A stretch of 64,000 nucleotides of DNA. Source: Gonatopus flavifemur (taxonomy: Eukaryota; Arthropoda; Insecta; Hymenoptera; Dryinidae). The notes beneath the pieces were generated by a model. The model ran no database searches and was not told where the DNA came from. It saw nothing but the letters and a program-made list of their open reading frames with translations. Both the position numbers and the translations under genes were made by a program. The stretch lies in the NCBI GenBank assembly GCA_018340375.1, contig JAFFJZ010000029.1:62001-126000 (forward strand), read 5' to 3'. Positions 1 through 10,769 of the stretch are shown piece by piece. How positions within the stretch are numbered: position 1 is the stretch's first letter; each line of letters starts with the position of its first letter.

Positions 1-49
1 ACCGTTCCTTTCCGATCCATGTGAAATGCGTCTTAGTTCGAGTCGATCG

Positions 50-105
50 TTACGCCAGGGGGCATGGACTCAAATGAAAAATTTTTAGACTGATCCCAGC
101 GCCGC
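50..105 (+). repeat. Fragment of the CCAGGGGGCAT-ended repeat family
   Basis: The stretch reads CCAGGGGGCATGGACTCAA and is followed by TTTTTAGACTGAT and CCAGCGC. It matches the left end of the element at 54484-56220 in the same orientation. The matching right end is not seen nearby, so this is a fragment or an element continuing outside what can be paired here. Confidence 0.45.
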
Positions 106-194
106 CGTACGGTATTGAAGTAATTTTCATAGATACACTGACGGTACTCGAAGAATTTTTATGATTTGTCAATCATTTGTGTTGGCCTATCCAT

Positions 195-2024
195 GTAAAT
201 TTACTTTGATTGGTGTTCACTTTTCGTCTCGAAAAATTCTGAATCGATCGGTCTATACGTCCCAGAGACAAATTTTTTCAATTCTCTCACTCATTCTGCT
301 CCAGGACTTTGAAAAATTTCAAAGTTAATTTTTTTTCAAAGTGGCTCAAAAGTGATGTTCACTTTTCGTTTCGAAAAATTCTGAATCGATTGGTCTATAC
401 GTCAGGGAGACAAATTTTTTCAATTTTTTCACTCATTCTGCTCCAGGAAAATTTCAAAGTTCATTTTTTTTTGAAGTGTCTCAAAAGTGGTGCTCAGTTT
501 TCGTTCCGAAAGATCTCTAATCGATTGGTCTATACCTCCCAGAGGAAATTTTTCGAAATTTTTCTTCACTCCACTCCATTCTGCTTCTGGACTTTGGAAA
601 AAGGTCGAAGTGCCGTTTTGTTGAAATTGTATCGGAAGTGGTGTTCACTTGTCGTTCCGGGAGATTCTGAATCGATTGGTCTATACCTCCCACAGACAAA
701 TTTTTGAAATTCTTTTTCACTCCACTCCATTCCGCTACAGGACTTTGCAAAATTCCAAAGTATCTCGAAAGTGGTGTTCACTTTTCGTTATGGAAGATTA
801 TCAATCGATTGGTCTATACCTCCCAGATACAAATTTTTGGAATATTTTTCCCACTCCACTCCATACCGCCACAGGACTTTGGAAAAGTTGAAAGTGCACT
901 TTTTTCCGAATTGTCTCAAAAGTGGTTTTCACTTTCCGTTTCGGAAGATTCTGAATCGATTGGTCCATACCTCCCAGAGACAAATGTTTGAAATTTTTCT
1001 TTCACTGCACTTCATTTTGCTCCAGGACTTTGAGAAATTTCAAAGTGCACTCTCATCCAAAGTGTATCGAAAGTGGTGTTCACTTTTCGTTCCGAAAGAT
1101 CTGGAATCGATTGGTCTATACCTCCCAGACACCAATTTCTGAAATTTCTTTTCACTCCACTCCATTCCGCTACAAGACTTTGAAAGATTCCGAAGTGTCC
1201 CAAAAGTGGGGTTCACTTTTCGTTTCGAAACATTCTGAATCGATTGGTCTATACCTCCCAGAGACAAATGTTTGAAATTTTTCCCACTCCACTCCATTCT
1301 GCTCCTGGACTTTGAAAAAGTTCGTAGTGCACTCTTTTTAAAATTGTATCGAAAGTGGTGTTCACTTTTCGTTCCGGAAGATTCTGAATTGATTGGTCTA
1401 TACCTCCCAGAGACAAATTTCTGAAATTCTTTTTCACTCCACTCCATTCCGCTACAGGACTTTGAAAAATTCCAAAGTATCTCGAAAGTGGTGTTCACTT
1501 TTCGTTATGGAAGATCATCAATCGATTGGTCTATACCTCCCGAAGACAAATTTTTGAAATTCTCTTTCCACTCCACTCCATTCCGCTACAGGACTTTGAA
1601 AAAGTTCAAAGTACACTTTTTTTAAAATTGTATCGAAAGTGGTGTTCACTTTTTTTTCCGGAAGGTTCTCAATCGATTGGTCTATACCTCCCAGAGACGA
1701 ATTTTTGAAATTTTTCTTCACTCCACTCCATTCCGCTACAGGACTTTGGAAAATTCCAAAGTATCTCGAAAGTGGCGTTCACTTTTCGTTATGGAAGATC
1801 ATCAATCGATTGATCTATACCTCCCAGAGACAAATTTTGGAAATTCTCTTTCCACTCCACTCCATTCTGCTCTAGGACTTTGGAAAAGTTGAAAGTGCAC
1901 TTTTTTCCGAAGTGTCCCAAAAGTGGTGTTCTGTTTTCGTTTCGAAACATTCTGAATCGATTGGTCTATACCTCCCAGAGACGAATGTTTGAAGTTTTTC
2001 TTTCACTCCACTCCATTCTGCTCG
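195..2024. repeat. Satellite array, about 13 monomers of ~135 and ~150 bp
   Basis: The landmark CATTCYGCTNCAGGACTTTG recurs near 297, 433, 576, 727, 861, 1010, 1160, 1295, 1442, 1578, 1728, 1861 and 2010. Spacing alternates between about 135 and 150 bp, so a ~285-bp dimer is the higher-order unit for much of the array. One 149+150 pair breaks the alternation near 861-1160. The long monomers carry an extra TTTTTTAAAATTGT-type insert before ATCGAAAGTGG. Each monomer also holds GAATCGATTGGTCTATAC and CACTCCACTCCATT. Both strands have short open frames, which follow from the monomer lengths and are not taken as genes. Confidence 0.93.
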
Positions 2025-2066
2025 TGATGTTTCCAATCCGAGTCGAAGGCGCGCGAGTCGCGAGAA

Positions 2067-2439
2067 CCCATACAGCACCGGGAGGTTTTCTGAAGGTTCC
2101 GAAAACGTACTTGGTTACAAAGGGGACGTGCAAATAACGTATCAGGATGCTTAAGAACGTCACATGTATGTCCCAGAGACATGCAAATGTCCCGTTTAGT
2201 TCTATTCATGTCCACCGTGTGATTTTGTGTTTTTGAAGGGTAGCTTTCATGAAAGGACGTTTGGAAGACATGGCGAAACTATCCCGTAGTAGATAAAAAG
2301 AACGTTCACAGAACTCAATCAGAAGCATCAAAAGGGAAGATACTTCAAACGTTTGGAAAACCTATTCCATGAAGACCAAAACACGCAGAACCAAGAGTAC
2401 GTTTCCCAAACACGCAGAGAACCTCCTGTGCTGCCTGGG
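2067..2439. mobile_element. CCCATACAGCAC-ended non-autonomous element
   Basis: Imperfect terminal inverted repeats are seen: CCCATACAGCACCGGGAGGTT on the left (up to 20 bases similar) and AACCTCCTGTGCTGCCTGGG on the right. The interior repeats GAACGT and ACATGCAAATGTCCC-like words. It is homologous in reverse orientation to 41152-41577, which shares the blocks GTTCTATTCATGTC and GGGACATTTGCATG. No coding capacity is seen and no clear target-site duplication was found. Confidence 0.7.
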
Positions 2440-2596
2440 AAGCTCAAATTTGAATGGAATTTTTCAGCTAGCTTGGCGCGAATAAAATTTGCCCGCTAGT
2501 ACAAATCAAATGGGACTTCCCAGCTACCATAAACTTAATTCAAATGCATACTGTATATTTTTATATTGAAAACACAAATAAAATAGGTAGTGGGTA

Positions 2597-3316
2597 GGGC
2601 TGTACGGGTAGCACTTTTTATCGGGTCGGGTTCGGGTATTTGTATTTCTTTTCGGGTCGGGTCGGGTCGGGTACCCGATTAAATCGGGTTTTCCAAGTCG
2701 GGTACCCGAATATAATGAAATCGCTTGAATTTAATATTTTCAACTTCTATTCGAAGTTGCCATTACCTTTGATATTTTAAGGAAAAATTGTCTTGAGCGA
2801 TTGTAGGAATAAGGGGATTTCATATGAATTCAATTCTAATATGAAGAATGCCATATTCACTACAAGTCTATTAGGGTTTGTACTCCATGTAATTGATTAT
2901 GCAGCTCATTAAGAAATCTCCAAATTGCTTCATGGAATGTTTATATTTATTTTTTAATTCAATTAAAAAATATAATCACATTTGTATCTCATAAATAATA
3001 TATCATCTATTTTCGTATTTAGTAACCACAATATAGAATCTTGAACATCAATGAAAATAAATATTCTTCTTATAAATATCATTCTTTTTTCATATTTTTA
3101 AATTTGAATGGAGGAAGCACAACTCTTCCACATGTTTTGTCAGCAATCTTGATCGAGTTGCTGTCACAATATTTCCTGCTGAGGAAAAGGTTTGCTATAT
3201 TTGAATTACCCAAATGTAATCGGGTACCCGAAAAACTCGGGTATCGAAAAACCCGACCCGACGGGTACCTGACCCGACCCGATAAAAACCCGATGACTCG
3301 GGTACCCGCACACCCC
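2597..3316. mobile_element. Inverted-repeat element rich in GGGTACCCG
   Basis: The left end is GGGCTGTACGGGTA. The right end read in reverse is GGGGTGTGCGGGTA. Both sides are flanked by TA (2595-2596 and 3317-3318). CGGGTCGGGT and GGGTACCCGA are repeated many times near both ends, in opposite orientations, around an AT-rich core of about 500 bp. No transposase is present. Confidence 0.65.
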
Positions 3317-3321
3317 TAGTA

Positions 3322-3486
3322 GGGGGTCTTTTTGCCGAAAACGTTTTTCGCCGAATACACTGTAATTTGACAATCGATAGTCACCTCTAGAAATCACCAG
3401 GAGATTTCGTAGTGATCTCTAGAAATCACTAGCGATTGTCGAATTAAGTTTATTCGGCGGAAAACTTTTTCGGCACAAAGACCCCC
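3322..3486. mobile_element. 165-bp palindromic MITE with TA target site
   Basis: Both ends carry GGGGGTCTTT(T/G)TGCCGAAAA as a near-perfect inverted repeat. TA lies on each side (3320-3321 and 3487-3488). The interior is itself palindromic around TCTAGAAATCAC / GTGATCTCTAGA. It lies directly beside the GGGTACCCG element. TA duplication suggests mobilisation by a Tc1/mariner-type transposase (inference). Confidence 0.8.
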
Positions 3487-3488
3487 TA

Positions 3489-5280
3489 CCATAAAATATA
3501 ATATCATTTAACGTACATTATTCATTAACAAATCTTAGTACAATAGAGAAGTTTCAAGCGATTTCAAAATACTTCCCACAAAATTTCAACAGAAAACCAA
3601 GGCCTCTAAAATATCTTCCTTCGTATAAAGTAACTAAGTTCAGGAGATTATTGCTTTATTTAAATGATCAAGTTTATGAGAATTTTTTATGCTTCATTCT
3701 GCGATTTATGTATTAGCAAGTCCTATATTCCACAAAAGTAAGAATGGAGACAAAATATATTTTGCGGGAATAGGTAAAATATTCTATGAAAATTTTTGGG
3801 CTAAAATTCTTCTCATATAATGTCCATAATGTGATTCATCTACCGAATGAATGTCGACTGCATGGTGCTTTGGATAAATTGAGTATATTTAAGTATGAAA
3901 GTAATATGTGCAGTCCATTAAAAGGGCTCTGCGATCATGCTATAAACCCTTTGAACAATTAGCCAATAGAGGATTCGAAGAAGACTAAAATGTTTTTTTT
4001 TCGTTTACAGCATCCTAAGTAGGATTGAATGAAATGGAATAAAAAATGAACAAAGTTTGATTTTAATAATAAATATATTCAAAAATATTGGGACTATACA
4101 AAAAGGCAGAGCGTTTAAAAAAACAAAATCAATCAAAGCTCTGCTCTTCTTTTGAACAAATTGATTTTACATATTTTATAAGGTTATTTACAATGGGATG
4201 TGATGATCATATTTTACAATAAGAATTCAAAACAATTGACAAAAGTTTTTCAATGTTTGATTTGAATCAAACTGTTCTTCCTTCAAAATATGACCATGAA
4301 TATTTTAACTCATCTCATTCAGCTCGGCCATGAAAGATTGGCGCAATTGCCGCATCCGCGTAACCAATCTGTCAATTCTGATTTTAACAATTCACGCTTA
4401 ATATCCAGGCCAAATCGGCCATGAAGGATTGGCGCAATTGCCGCACCCGCGTAACTAGAGATTAGACAAACATTAAGGTTATATGAAAAATAATGAGAAA
4501 AACAGTTTTAATATAACGCAAAATTGATATAAGTAATGAAAGAGAGAGAAAGAAATGATTCAAAAAATTTACGTTCATTAGTTCTTCATTAATCCAGTCT
4601 TAAGGACTTATGACATCAGCATCGAGCTTAAGTAGGGCTTCTAATGCTCGAGAGTCAGGAAGAGCATCTGACTGCTGACGGAGCGAAGTGTTCACTGGTG
4701 TTCACTGAGACTCGCGATCCGCTTTATAACCCGTGAGGAGCTCTCCCTTCCTCCGCGAATTACCTCTTTCTCCTTCTCTACACTCAGTCCTCTCGATTGC
4801 ACTCATTCTCACCGCTATCACCTAATGACCTATAACTAGCTCTTTCTCTGTCTTAACCGCATTTTATATACATATAAACTATTGCCGATTGTTCATAACA
4901 TCTTCACAAGTGTTTCTATAATAATTCCCAATAGTTGAATAACAATTATATGAATGTTTGATTTAAAAGGAACAGTGAAAATAAGTAGTGTGATACCATC
5001 GCGATTTTTCTTCTTTCACAACTTTGAGGATCTCCAACTATTTATATTGTATTAAACATACATTTTTCCATTAAAAATATGTGAAATGAGCATACAGTTA
5101 TGTGTTTGGTTAAGGTTGTGAACAATTTAGAATGTGTTTCTCATACAAAATCTCGTTCAAATATGATAGTCGATTTTATTTTGCCGTCGGATAGAATCAA
5201 TATGATTTATCGTTTTTTTTTCTTTTTTAACGTCATTTATTTGTTAACAAATTATAATTTATGATATTTTGTATTCTTTA
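3489..5280. other. AT-rich stretch without a recognised gene
   Basis: No long open frame, RNA gene or known domain is seen. The only clear structures are the 40-bp direct repeat pair listed separately and a GC-richer patch at about 4660-4800 with GTTCACTGGTGTTCACTGAG. Confidence 0.5.
4325..4455 (+). repeat. 40-bp direct repeat pair
   Basis: CGGCCATGAAAGATTGGCGC and the following AATTGCCGCATCCGCGTAAC occur at 4325-4364 and again at 4416-4455 with two substitutions. The start-to-start distance is 91 bp. No open frame continues through the pair. Confidence 0.8.
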
Positions 5281-5408
5281 TATTGGGTATGGGAATAAGT
5301 TCTCGCCCTTTTTCAGACAAAGTTGATTTCTATTCAAACAATGGATTATTACATAATGTTATTCAAAGTATGCACCATTGGAAGCGACCACTTTTGCCCA
5401 TCTTTCAG

Positions 5409-5765
5409 ACAGCATACGGATTTCTCGGAGAAAAGAAGCAGGTTCTTCACAGACAAAAAGAGCTCTTTTAGATATCTAAAAGATGTCTTTGGAAGATGTA
5501 AGAGCTCTTGCAAGACCTTTCCAAAACATCTCTTTTCGTGAGCGAAAAGATGTCTTATGCAACACCAATAGATATCTTTTAGTTGTCTTCAAGAAATCTC
5601 AAAGACATCTTCAAGAAATATTTAAGAATTCTCAATGATTTCTTGAAGATGTCTTTAAGAGCTCTTGAAGAGATCTTAAATCCTTCTTGAAGAATTCTTA
5701 AATCCCTCCTGAAGACTTTCTGGAGAACTCTCAAATATCTCTTGAAGATTTCTTGAAAGTATTAT
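5409..5765. repeat. AAGATGTCTT / AAGAGCTCTT word array
   Basis: The palindromic words AAAAGATGTCTT, AAGAGCTCTTG, AAGACATCTT and GAAGAATTCTT are repeated about 15 times in both orientations. A second patch with the same words lies at 8240-8400. The two may be ends of one element interrupted by the foldback at 6243-8094, since that patch ends in a CACACAGTCAGCAG-like terminus; this is inference. Confidence 0.55.
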
Positions 5766-6242
5766 TAAAATGTCTTGATTAAAATATTAAAGTATCCATA
5801 ACCATACGGATTCATTCATTATTTTGATTTATTAATTTGAATAAAGGCTTACCAAAACATATGAGGTGTTTGCATATAATTCGAATGCAAAAATACTTCA
5901 AGCATTTTTCATGCATGTATATAACCTAAATTCAAAATATTTTAACATTCAATTTCATTCACTTGAATCTGAATTTCGATACATTCTATCTTGTACAAAA
6001 ATGTGAAATTTGATGGAAATTTAATTCACGTACGTCCATAAAAAATAAAGTACAATGGATAAAATAATAAATTGATATTCCTCTAATATATGATCCTGCA
6101 TAATGATAGATTAGTTTTTGCAAATAGGATCATTCGCTACAAAACAAAATTTATTATTGTAATGTAATTGGTTACACGTTTCTTTCCTGCGGCAATAATA
6201 CTTTTATTATCCAGTATTGGATCTTGAATGTTTATGTATATA
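5766..6242. other. AT-rich stretch, nothing recognised
   Basis: No gene, repeat boundary or RNA motif is seen before the TA at 6241-6242 that flanks the foldback element. Confidence 0.5.
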
Positions 6243-8094
6243 CAGGGTGATTCGAAATTCCCGCACTCTTTTTTGGGAGTAGATTCCTGATGAAATTCTA
6301 AAACGATTTGTCCTTTTGCACAATGCTCTCCAACGCATAATTTCCGAGATATAATTAATTAAAGTTGACTAATTATGAGGTGGATCCATCGGTCATTCAG
6401 GAGCGTCATAACAGAACAAGAGAGGAAGGTGCTTGCAGAGGGCGCTCATACGATCAGCTGATCGGTATAATCGATACGATTTACCAGCATACAAATTGGT
6501 AAATTTTCTATGTAGAACGATTGAATTCGTCGACACTGTGGAAAAATTGATTATTGTCATGAATTCTTATCACGATATGCTGTAGGTGAGAGTTGTAATT
6601 TCAGTGATGATTTTCATTACGCAGACAAATGTAAAATAGTGTTATTCCGTAGGGATAGGGATTCAAGTGGGAGAAAAAAGTATAACTACTCGTTTTCAAT
6701 CAGAATTTTCATGTAAAAAAGAAAACATGAGAATTTTCATTCATCCGATACCCAATTTGAACGGTTTCATTAGTAAGTTGAACACGAGAGATTGGATCCC
6801 GAATCCTGTATTCTGATTGGTCAAGAATCAATGTATGTTAGATCAATCCTCGGCCGTTTCAAATGATTCTTCTGAAGAATATGTTTTCGACTTATCCCAA
6901 CCACAACATTGAACAATGATGAATTTATTCGAATTCACCCTTTTTACATCATTCGATGATTATAAAGGGTTTATTGAACGTTAATAACTTACTTGAGATC
7001 ACTCAAGATCATTCATGTTGACATCAAAAGTCTAATTCAAATGTGTGCAAGTTCAAGCGCGTTTCTACGTTTAGAAAATGTATTCGTCCTAAAAAGGACG
7101 GATTTGGTTAATCTTCAAAAACAATTCTTTCTCCATTTGAAATAACAATATGCCCTTTGGAGTCATATGTGCTTTAAATGAAACTGCTGCGAGCTGTCAC
7201 CTGATTGGTTGATTCGTATCACGAATGGTTGATTTAAGTTAAACAAACCGTATGTGATTACAATGTCAATCAAGTGCAATGATTGGGTCGTATACGATGT
7301 CACACCTTGTATTTTCGTCAAAATTGATGGATTCTGCAATTTGAAGTGAGTTATTAACGTTCGATAAACCCTTTATCATCATCGACTGATGTAAAAGGGT
7401 GGATTCGAATAAATTCATCATTGTTCAATGTTGTGGTTGGGATAAGTCGAAAAAACATTCTTCAGAAGAATCATTTGAAACGGCCGAGGATTGATCTAAC
7501 ATACATTGATACTCGACCAATCAGAATACAGGATTCGGGATCCAATCTCTTGTGTTAAACTTACTAATCAAACCGTTCAAATTCGGTATCGGATGAATGA
7601 AAATTCTCATGTTTTCTTTTTTACATGAAAATTCTGATTGAAAACGAGTAGTTATACTTTTTTCTCCCGCTTGAATCCCTATCCCTACGGAATAACACTA
7701 TTTCACATTTGTCTGCGTAATAAAAATCATTACTGAAATTACAACTTTCACCTACAGCATATCGTGATAAGAATTCATGACAATAATCAATTTTTCCACA
7801 GTGTCGACGAATTCAATCGTTCTACATAGAAAATTTACCAATTTGTATGCTGGTAAATCGTATCGATTATACCGATCAGCTGATCGTATGAGCGCCCTCT
7901 GCAAGCACCTTCCTCTCTTGTTCTGTTATGACGCTCCTGAATGACCGATGGATCCACCTCATAATTAGTCAACTTTAATTGATTATATCTCGGAAATTAT
8001 GCGTCGGAGAGCATTGTGCGAAAGGACAAATCGTTTTAGAATTTCATCAGGAATCTACTCCAAAAAAAGAGTGCGGGAATTTTGAATCACCCTG
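6243..8094. mobile_element. 1.85-kb foldback element, ~760-bp arms, TA target site
   Basis: The two ends are CAGGGTGATTCGAAATTCCC and its near-perfect inverse, flanked by TA at 6241-6242 and 8095-8096. The arms (about 6243-7000 and 7335-8094) are inverse copies with few differences. Landmarks present in both are GATCAGCTGATCG, TGAGAATTTTCATTCATCCGA and CGGCCGTTTCAAATGATTC. The central ~335 bp are unpaired. No transposase frame exists. The terminal CAGGGTG is shared with the autonomous element at 24415-26709, so a related transposase may have moved it (inference). Confidence 0.88.
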
Positions 8095-8239
8095 TATAAT
8101 TAATTATATATAATTAATATTGCACAATATCATCGGCGTCGTCGTTCCTCACGGCACACGTGAAACAAATGCGCGGGACACTGTGAATAACTATACGTGA
8201 ATTACTGCAATGTCTTCTCTTTGATCTAATTGGTCTATT

Positions 8240-8400
8240 GGGATTGTTCTAAAAGTGCTCTTGAAGATATCTTCAAGAAATGTTTATGAGTGTTCTTGAA
8301 TATATCTCAATTACAGTTGTCTTATAGAACTCGCGCAGCAAGAGATCTTTCATACGTTTCTAAAAGACATCTTTAGACGTCTTGAAGAACTGCTGACTGT
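8240..8400. repeat. Second patch of AAGATATCTTC / AAGACATCTT words
   Basis: It repeats CTTGAAGATATCTTCAAG, AAAGACATCTTT and AGACGTCTTGAAGAAC and ends in CTGACTGTGTGGGG. Same vocabulary as 5409-5765. Confidence 0.5.
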
Positions 8401-8408
8401 GTGGGGAT

Positions 8409-8729
8409 CTAGCGACGTGGCAGCAGCCAGAATGTTCCTTGCAAATTATTTGAGAGTTGTGCAATACCCTGGTAAAAACGAAGTGTAACAAAATACATTT
8501 GCGATGCATTCCACGGCGCGAAACACCACACCGGGTACATTCGAATGAACCTCGCATTGCACTGTAACTACAGTGTAACACTTTATTTTCACCAGGGTAA
8601 AGCCAACCAATTGTCATTTACCTACCTGGTACATGTATCAATATAGGTCTCTAAATGAAAATTATTGAATTTTTTGTGACACTTTTCAGTCATTTAAAAG
8701 GAACATTTTGGCTGCTGCTACGCCGCTAG
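8409..8729. mobile_element. Palindromic element ending CTAGCGrCGTrGCAGCAGCC
   Basis: The left end CTAGCGACGTGGCAGCAGCC and the right end GGCTGCTGCTACGCCGCTAG are inverted copies. Internal landmarks are ACCTACCTGGTACATGT and AAATTATTGAATTTTTTGTG. A second, partly decayed copy in reverse orientation lies at 28289-28463. The present copy is interrupted by a 131-bp element at 8467-8597. Confidence 0.8.
8467..8597. mobile_element. 131-bp MITE, CCCTGGTGAAAA-type ends, TA target site
   Basis: The ends are CCCTGGTAAAAAC and TTTTCACCAGGG, flanked by TA at 8465-8466 and 8598-8599. The relative at 28289-28463 has the uninterrupted site (TA at 28419-28420 within GTTGACTTTATTGCAC on the other strand), so the insertion and its TA duplication are shown directly. 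The interior repeats AGTGTAACA and TGTTACACT words. Confidence 0.88.
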
Positions 8730-8789
8730 TATTCCCTAAGAAAAATCAAATACCACGAAGATTCTGGCATTTCGAATATTCGGAAGCAG

Positions 8790-8968
8790 TTGGAAATGCA
8801 TGGAAGTATTTTGTTTGGGTTTCAACATGAACTCGCGGAAGTGGATCAAGTGACAAAATGCAGAAACATGTGTCAAAGTTTTGTTTTTGATTTTTCGCAA
8901 ATAAACTGCAGTATACCAAACCCCAAAATACCCCCGAATAATTTGAAGTCATTATGTGTATACCATTC
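8790..8968 (+). repeat. Incomplete first unit of the ~215-bp satellite
   Basis: It contains CGCGGAAGTGGATCAAGTGA and AAAATACCCCCGAATAATTTG, which recur in the units at 17649-18300. The unit stops at CATTC, where the large insertion 8969-17648 begins. Confidence 0.88.
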
Positions 8969-9275
8969 CAGGGTTCCCACAGACCTGGGAAGTCAGGGAA
9001 AGTCAGTGAAAGTCAGGGAAATTGACTTTTGGTCATGGAAAGTCAGGGAACTTCATTTTTGGTCAGGGAAAGTCAAGGAAATCGTCCTTTGGTCAAAAAA
9101 ATTTCCAAAATCATCAAATAGATGTGCGGAGAAAAAAGTATTTCTTTGAATTGAGGAAATGATGATTTGGATCGGTTCGAATGAATATTTCTTTGACAAA
9201 AATATCGTTTGCATGTACAGTTATTGTCACAAGTCCGGTAACAGTTCCAATGGAAACATCTTTATATGATATGTT

Positions 9276-10375
9276 CCCAGACAGCACACAAGTTCCTTTT
9301 GAGTTCGCAGAGAATTCAGAGCTGAGAATACCTACGGAGTTCATTTCTATAAATTCATAGAGTATCCTAAATGAACACATGGAATATCCAAAGAATTCTT
9401 GGAGAGTTATTGATGAATACATGCGGGAGTTCTTGAAATACACATAAAAAATGCATGAGGTATTCGTGAAGACTACCCGTTATGACAGTGAATATGAATC
9501 TTCGAGGAAGTTCAAAATGTAGTCCTGTTCTGCCCAAAAGAATTTATAACGAATACCATGAACTTCGATCAACAAGAATTCAATCAGAGTCTTTCTGAAT
9601 TTGTAGAAGTCTTTGAATAAAAGTAATGTCCAAGATACAATTAGTAGTATATTTTCTCTAATAAATTGATTGAATAGGTGCGTGTACGAGATTTTGAGAG
9701 TGCTTAATAGAGTGAAGTGAATTATGCAATGTAATAATCAGTTAGTAAATTATTTCGGTGCAAGAAACATATAATATGTGAGAATAAATGACATATCATA
9801 TGATTTTAAGGTTAAAGTTTCGTATATAACAAAGTGATGTAACTCTAAAGAAGAGAAGTGTGTAAAAATTCATGAATTGCTTGTGGATAATGAAGTAAAT
9901 TATTTATTAACTCAATATATGTGAATATCGACTGTAAAAATGCATTCATACAAACGATCTTTTATGTATGGAAGAACTAATCGATTGTATCGAGTATGGA
10001 AAATCCCTTATAGAAAACGATGAACAAAACTCTATGATCTTTATCTTTTTCAATAGGAAATTTGTAAAAGACTTGATATTCAATTATAAAGGTTTATTGA
10101 ATTATGAGAAAGTTCAGAATGCCTGTTTTGTGGTGTGATTTATTTATACTCAATGAATTCAGATGCAAATGCATTATGAAGTCTTTTTGGCAGATTACGT
10201 GTTCTTTCTGAACTTCTATATGTTTTCATTTCTGCTCACATAACGGGCATACTTTTGGAATTTTTTCTGGATTCAAATGAATGATTGTGCGTATTCTTGA
10301 AGAGTTCTCTCAAAAAGCGTGTCATTCTAATGGTATTATCTAAGAACTGTTTGAGAACCAGTTGTGCTGTATGGG
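9276..10375. mobile_element. 1.1-kb element ending CCCAGACAGCACA, GAATTC-word interior
   Basis: The left end is CCCAGACAGCACACAAGTTC and the right end is GAACCAGTTGTGCTGTATGGG in part. Words such as GAGTTCTTGAAA, AGAATTCTTGG and TTCATTTCTATAAATTCAT recur, mostly within 300 bp of the ends. No coding frame is convincing. Same terminal family as 2067-2439, 10565-10673, 41152-41577 and 41621-43926. Confidence 0.65.
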
Positions 10376-10446
10376 TTTATTTCCATAAGAGAAATCCCAA
10401 CTGCTTGGAGTTCTTACAGTGAATGTTGAAATTTTCCAGATATTAA

Positions 10447-10730
10447 GGGTGTTCCATGGTTGATTTTTCCCCTAGGAAACAAATAGATCGTTCCAACCAT
10501 TTTACGTCACTAATATTTACTTAATTAAATTGATCTTCAGATAAAAAAAATTCAGGATCAATCACCTCACACAGCCCAGAAGTTCAAAAAGAATTCTTGA
10601 GAGTTCATAATGAATTCTTTGAATCCCATTTGAACTCTTAATGAACTCTTTTTGAACTGGTATGCTGTATAGGAGAGAATCCTGCTCTGGTCTCAAAGTA
10701 CTTGAAGACGGGTTACGTTCGTTATTCGTT
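10447..10730. mobile_element. Truncated relative of the TTAAGGGTGTCCC element
   Basis: It starts with TTAAGGGTGTTCCATGGT and continues with TAGATCGTTCCAACCATTTT, matching 47698-47790. It is interrupted by a 109-bp element at 10565-10673; afterwards CTGCTCTGGTCTCAAAGTA matches CGGCTCTGGTTTCAAAATA near 47830. The far half is missing. Confidence 0.55.
10565..10673. mobile_element. 109-bp member of the CAGCNCA-ended, GAATTC-word family
   Basis: The ends are CCTCACACAGCCCAGAAGTTC (in part) and GAACTGGTATGCTGTATAGG. Nearly all of the interior is GAATTCTT, GAACTCTT and inverses. It sits inside the TTAAGGGTG relic. Confidence 0.65.
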
Positions 10731-10769
10731 ATTACGTTCGTTGAATGTTTTTACCTGTTCACTGTTTTT

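Noticed and set aside
309..1875. Overlapping open frames on both strands (VYTSQ, GRYRPID peptides)
   Set aside because: They follow the satellite monomers on both strands at once, have no start context or splice support, and drift in frame with the monomer lengths.
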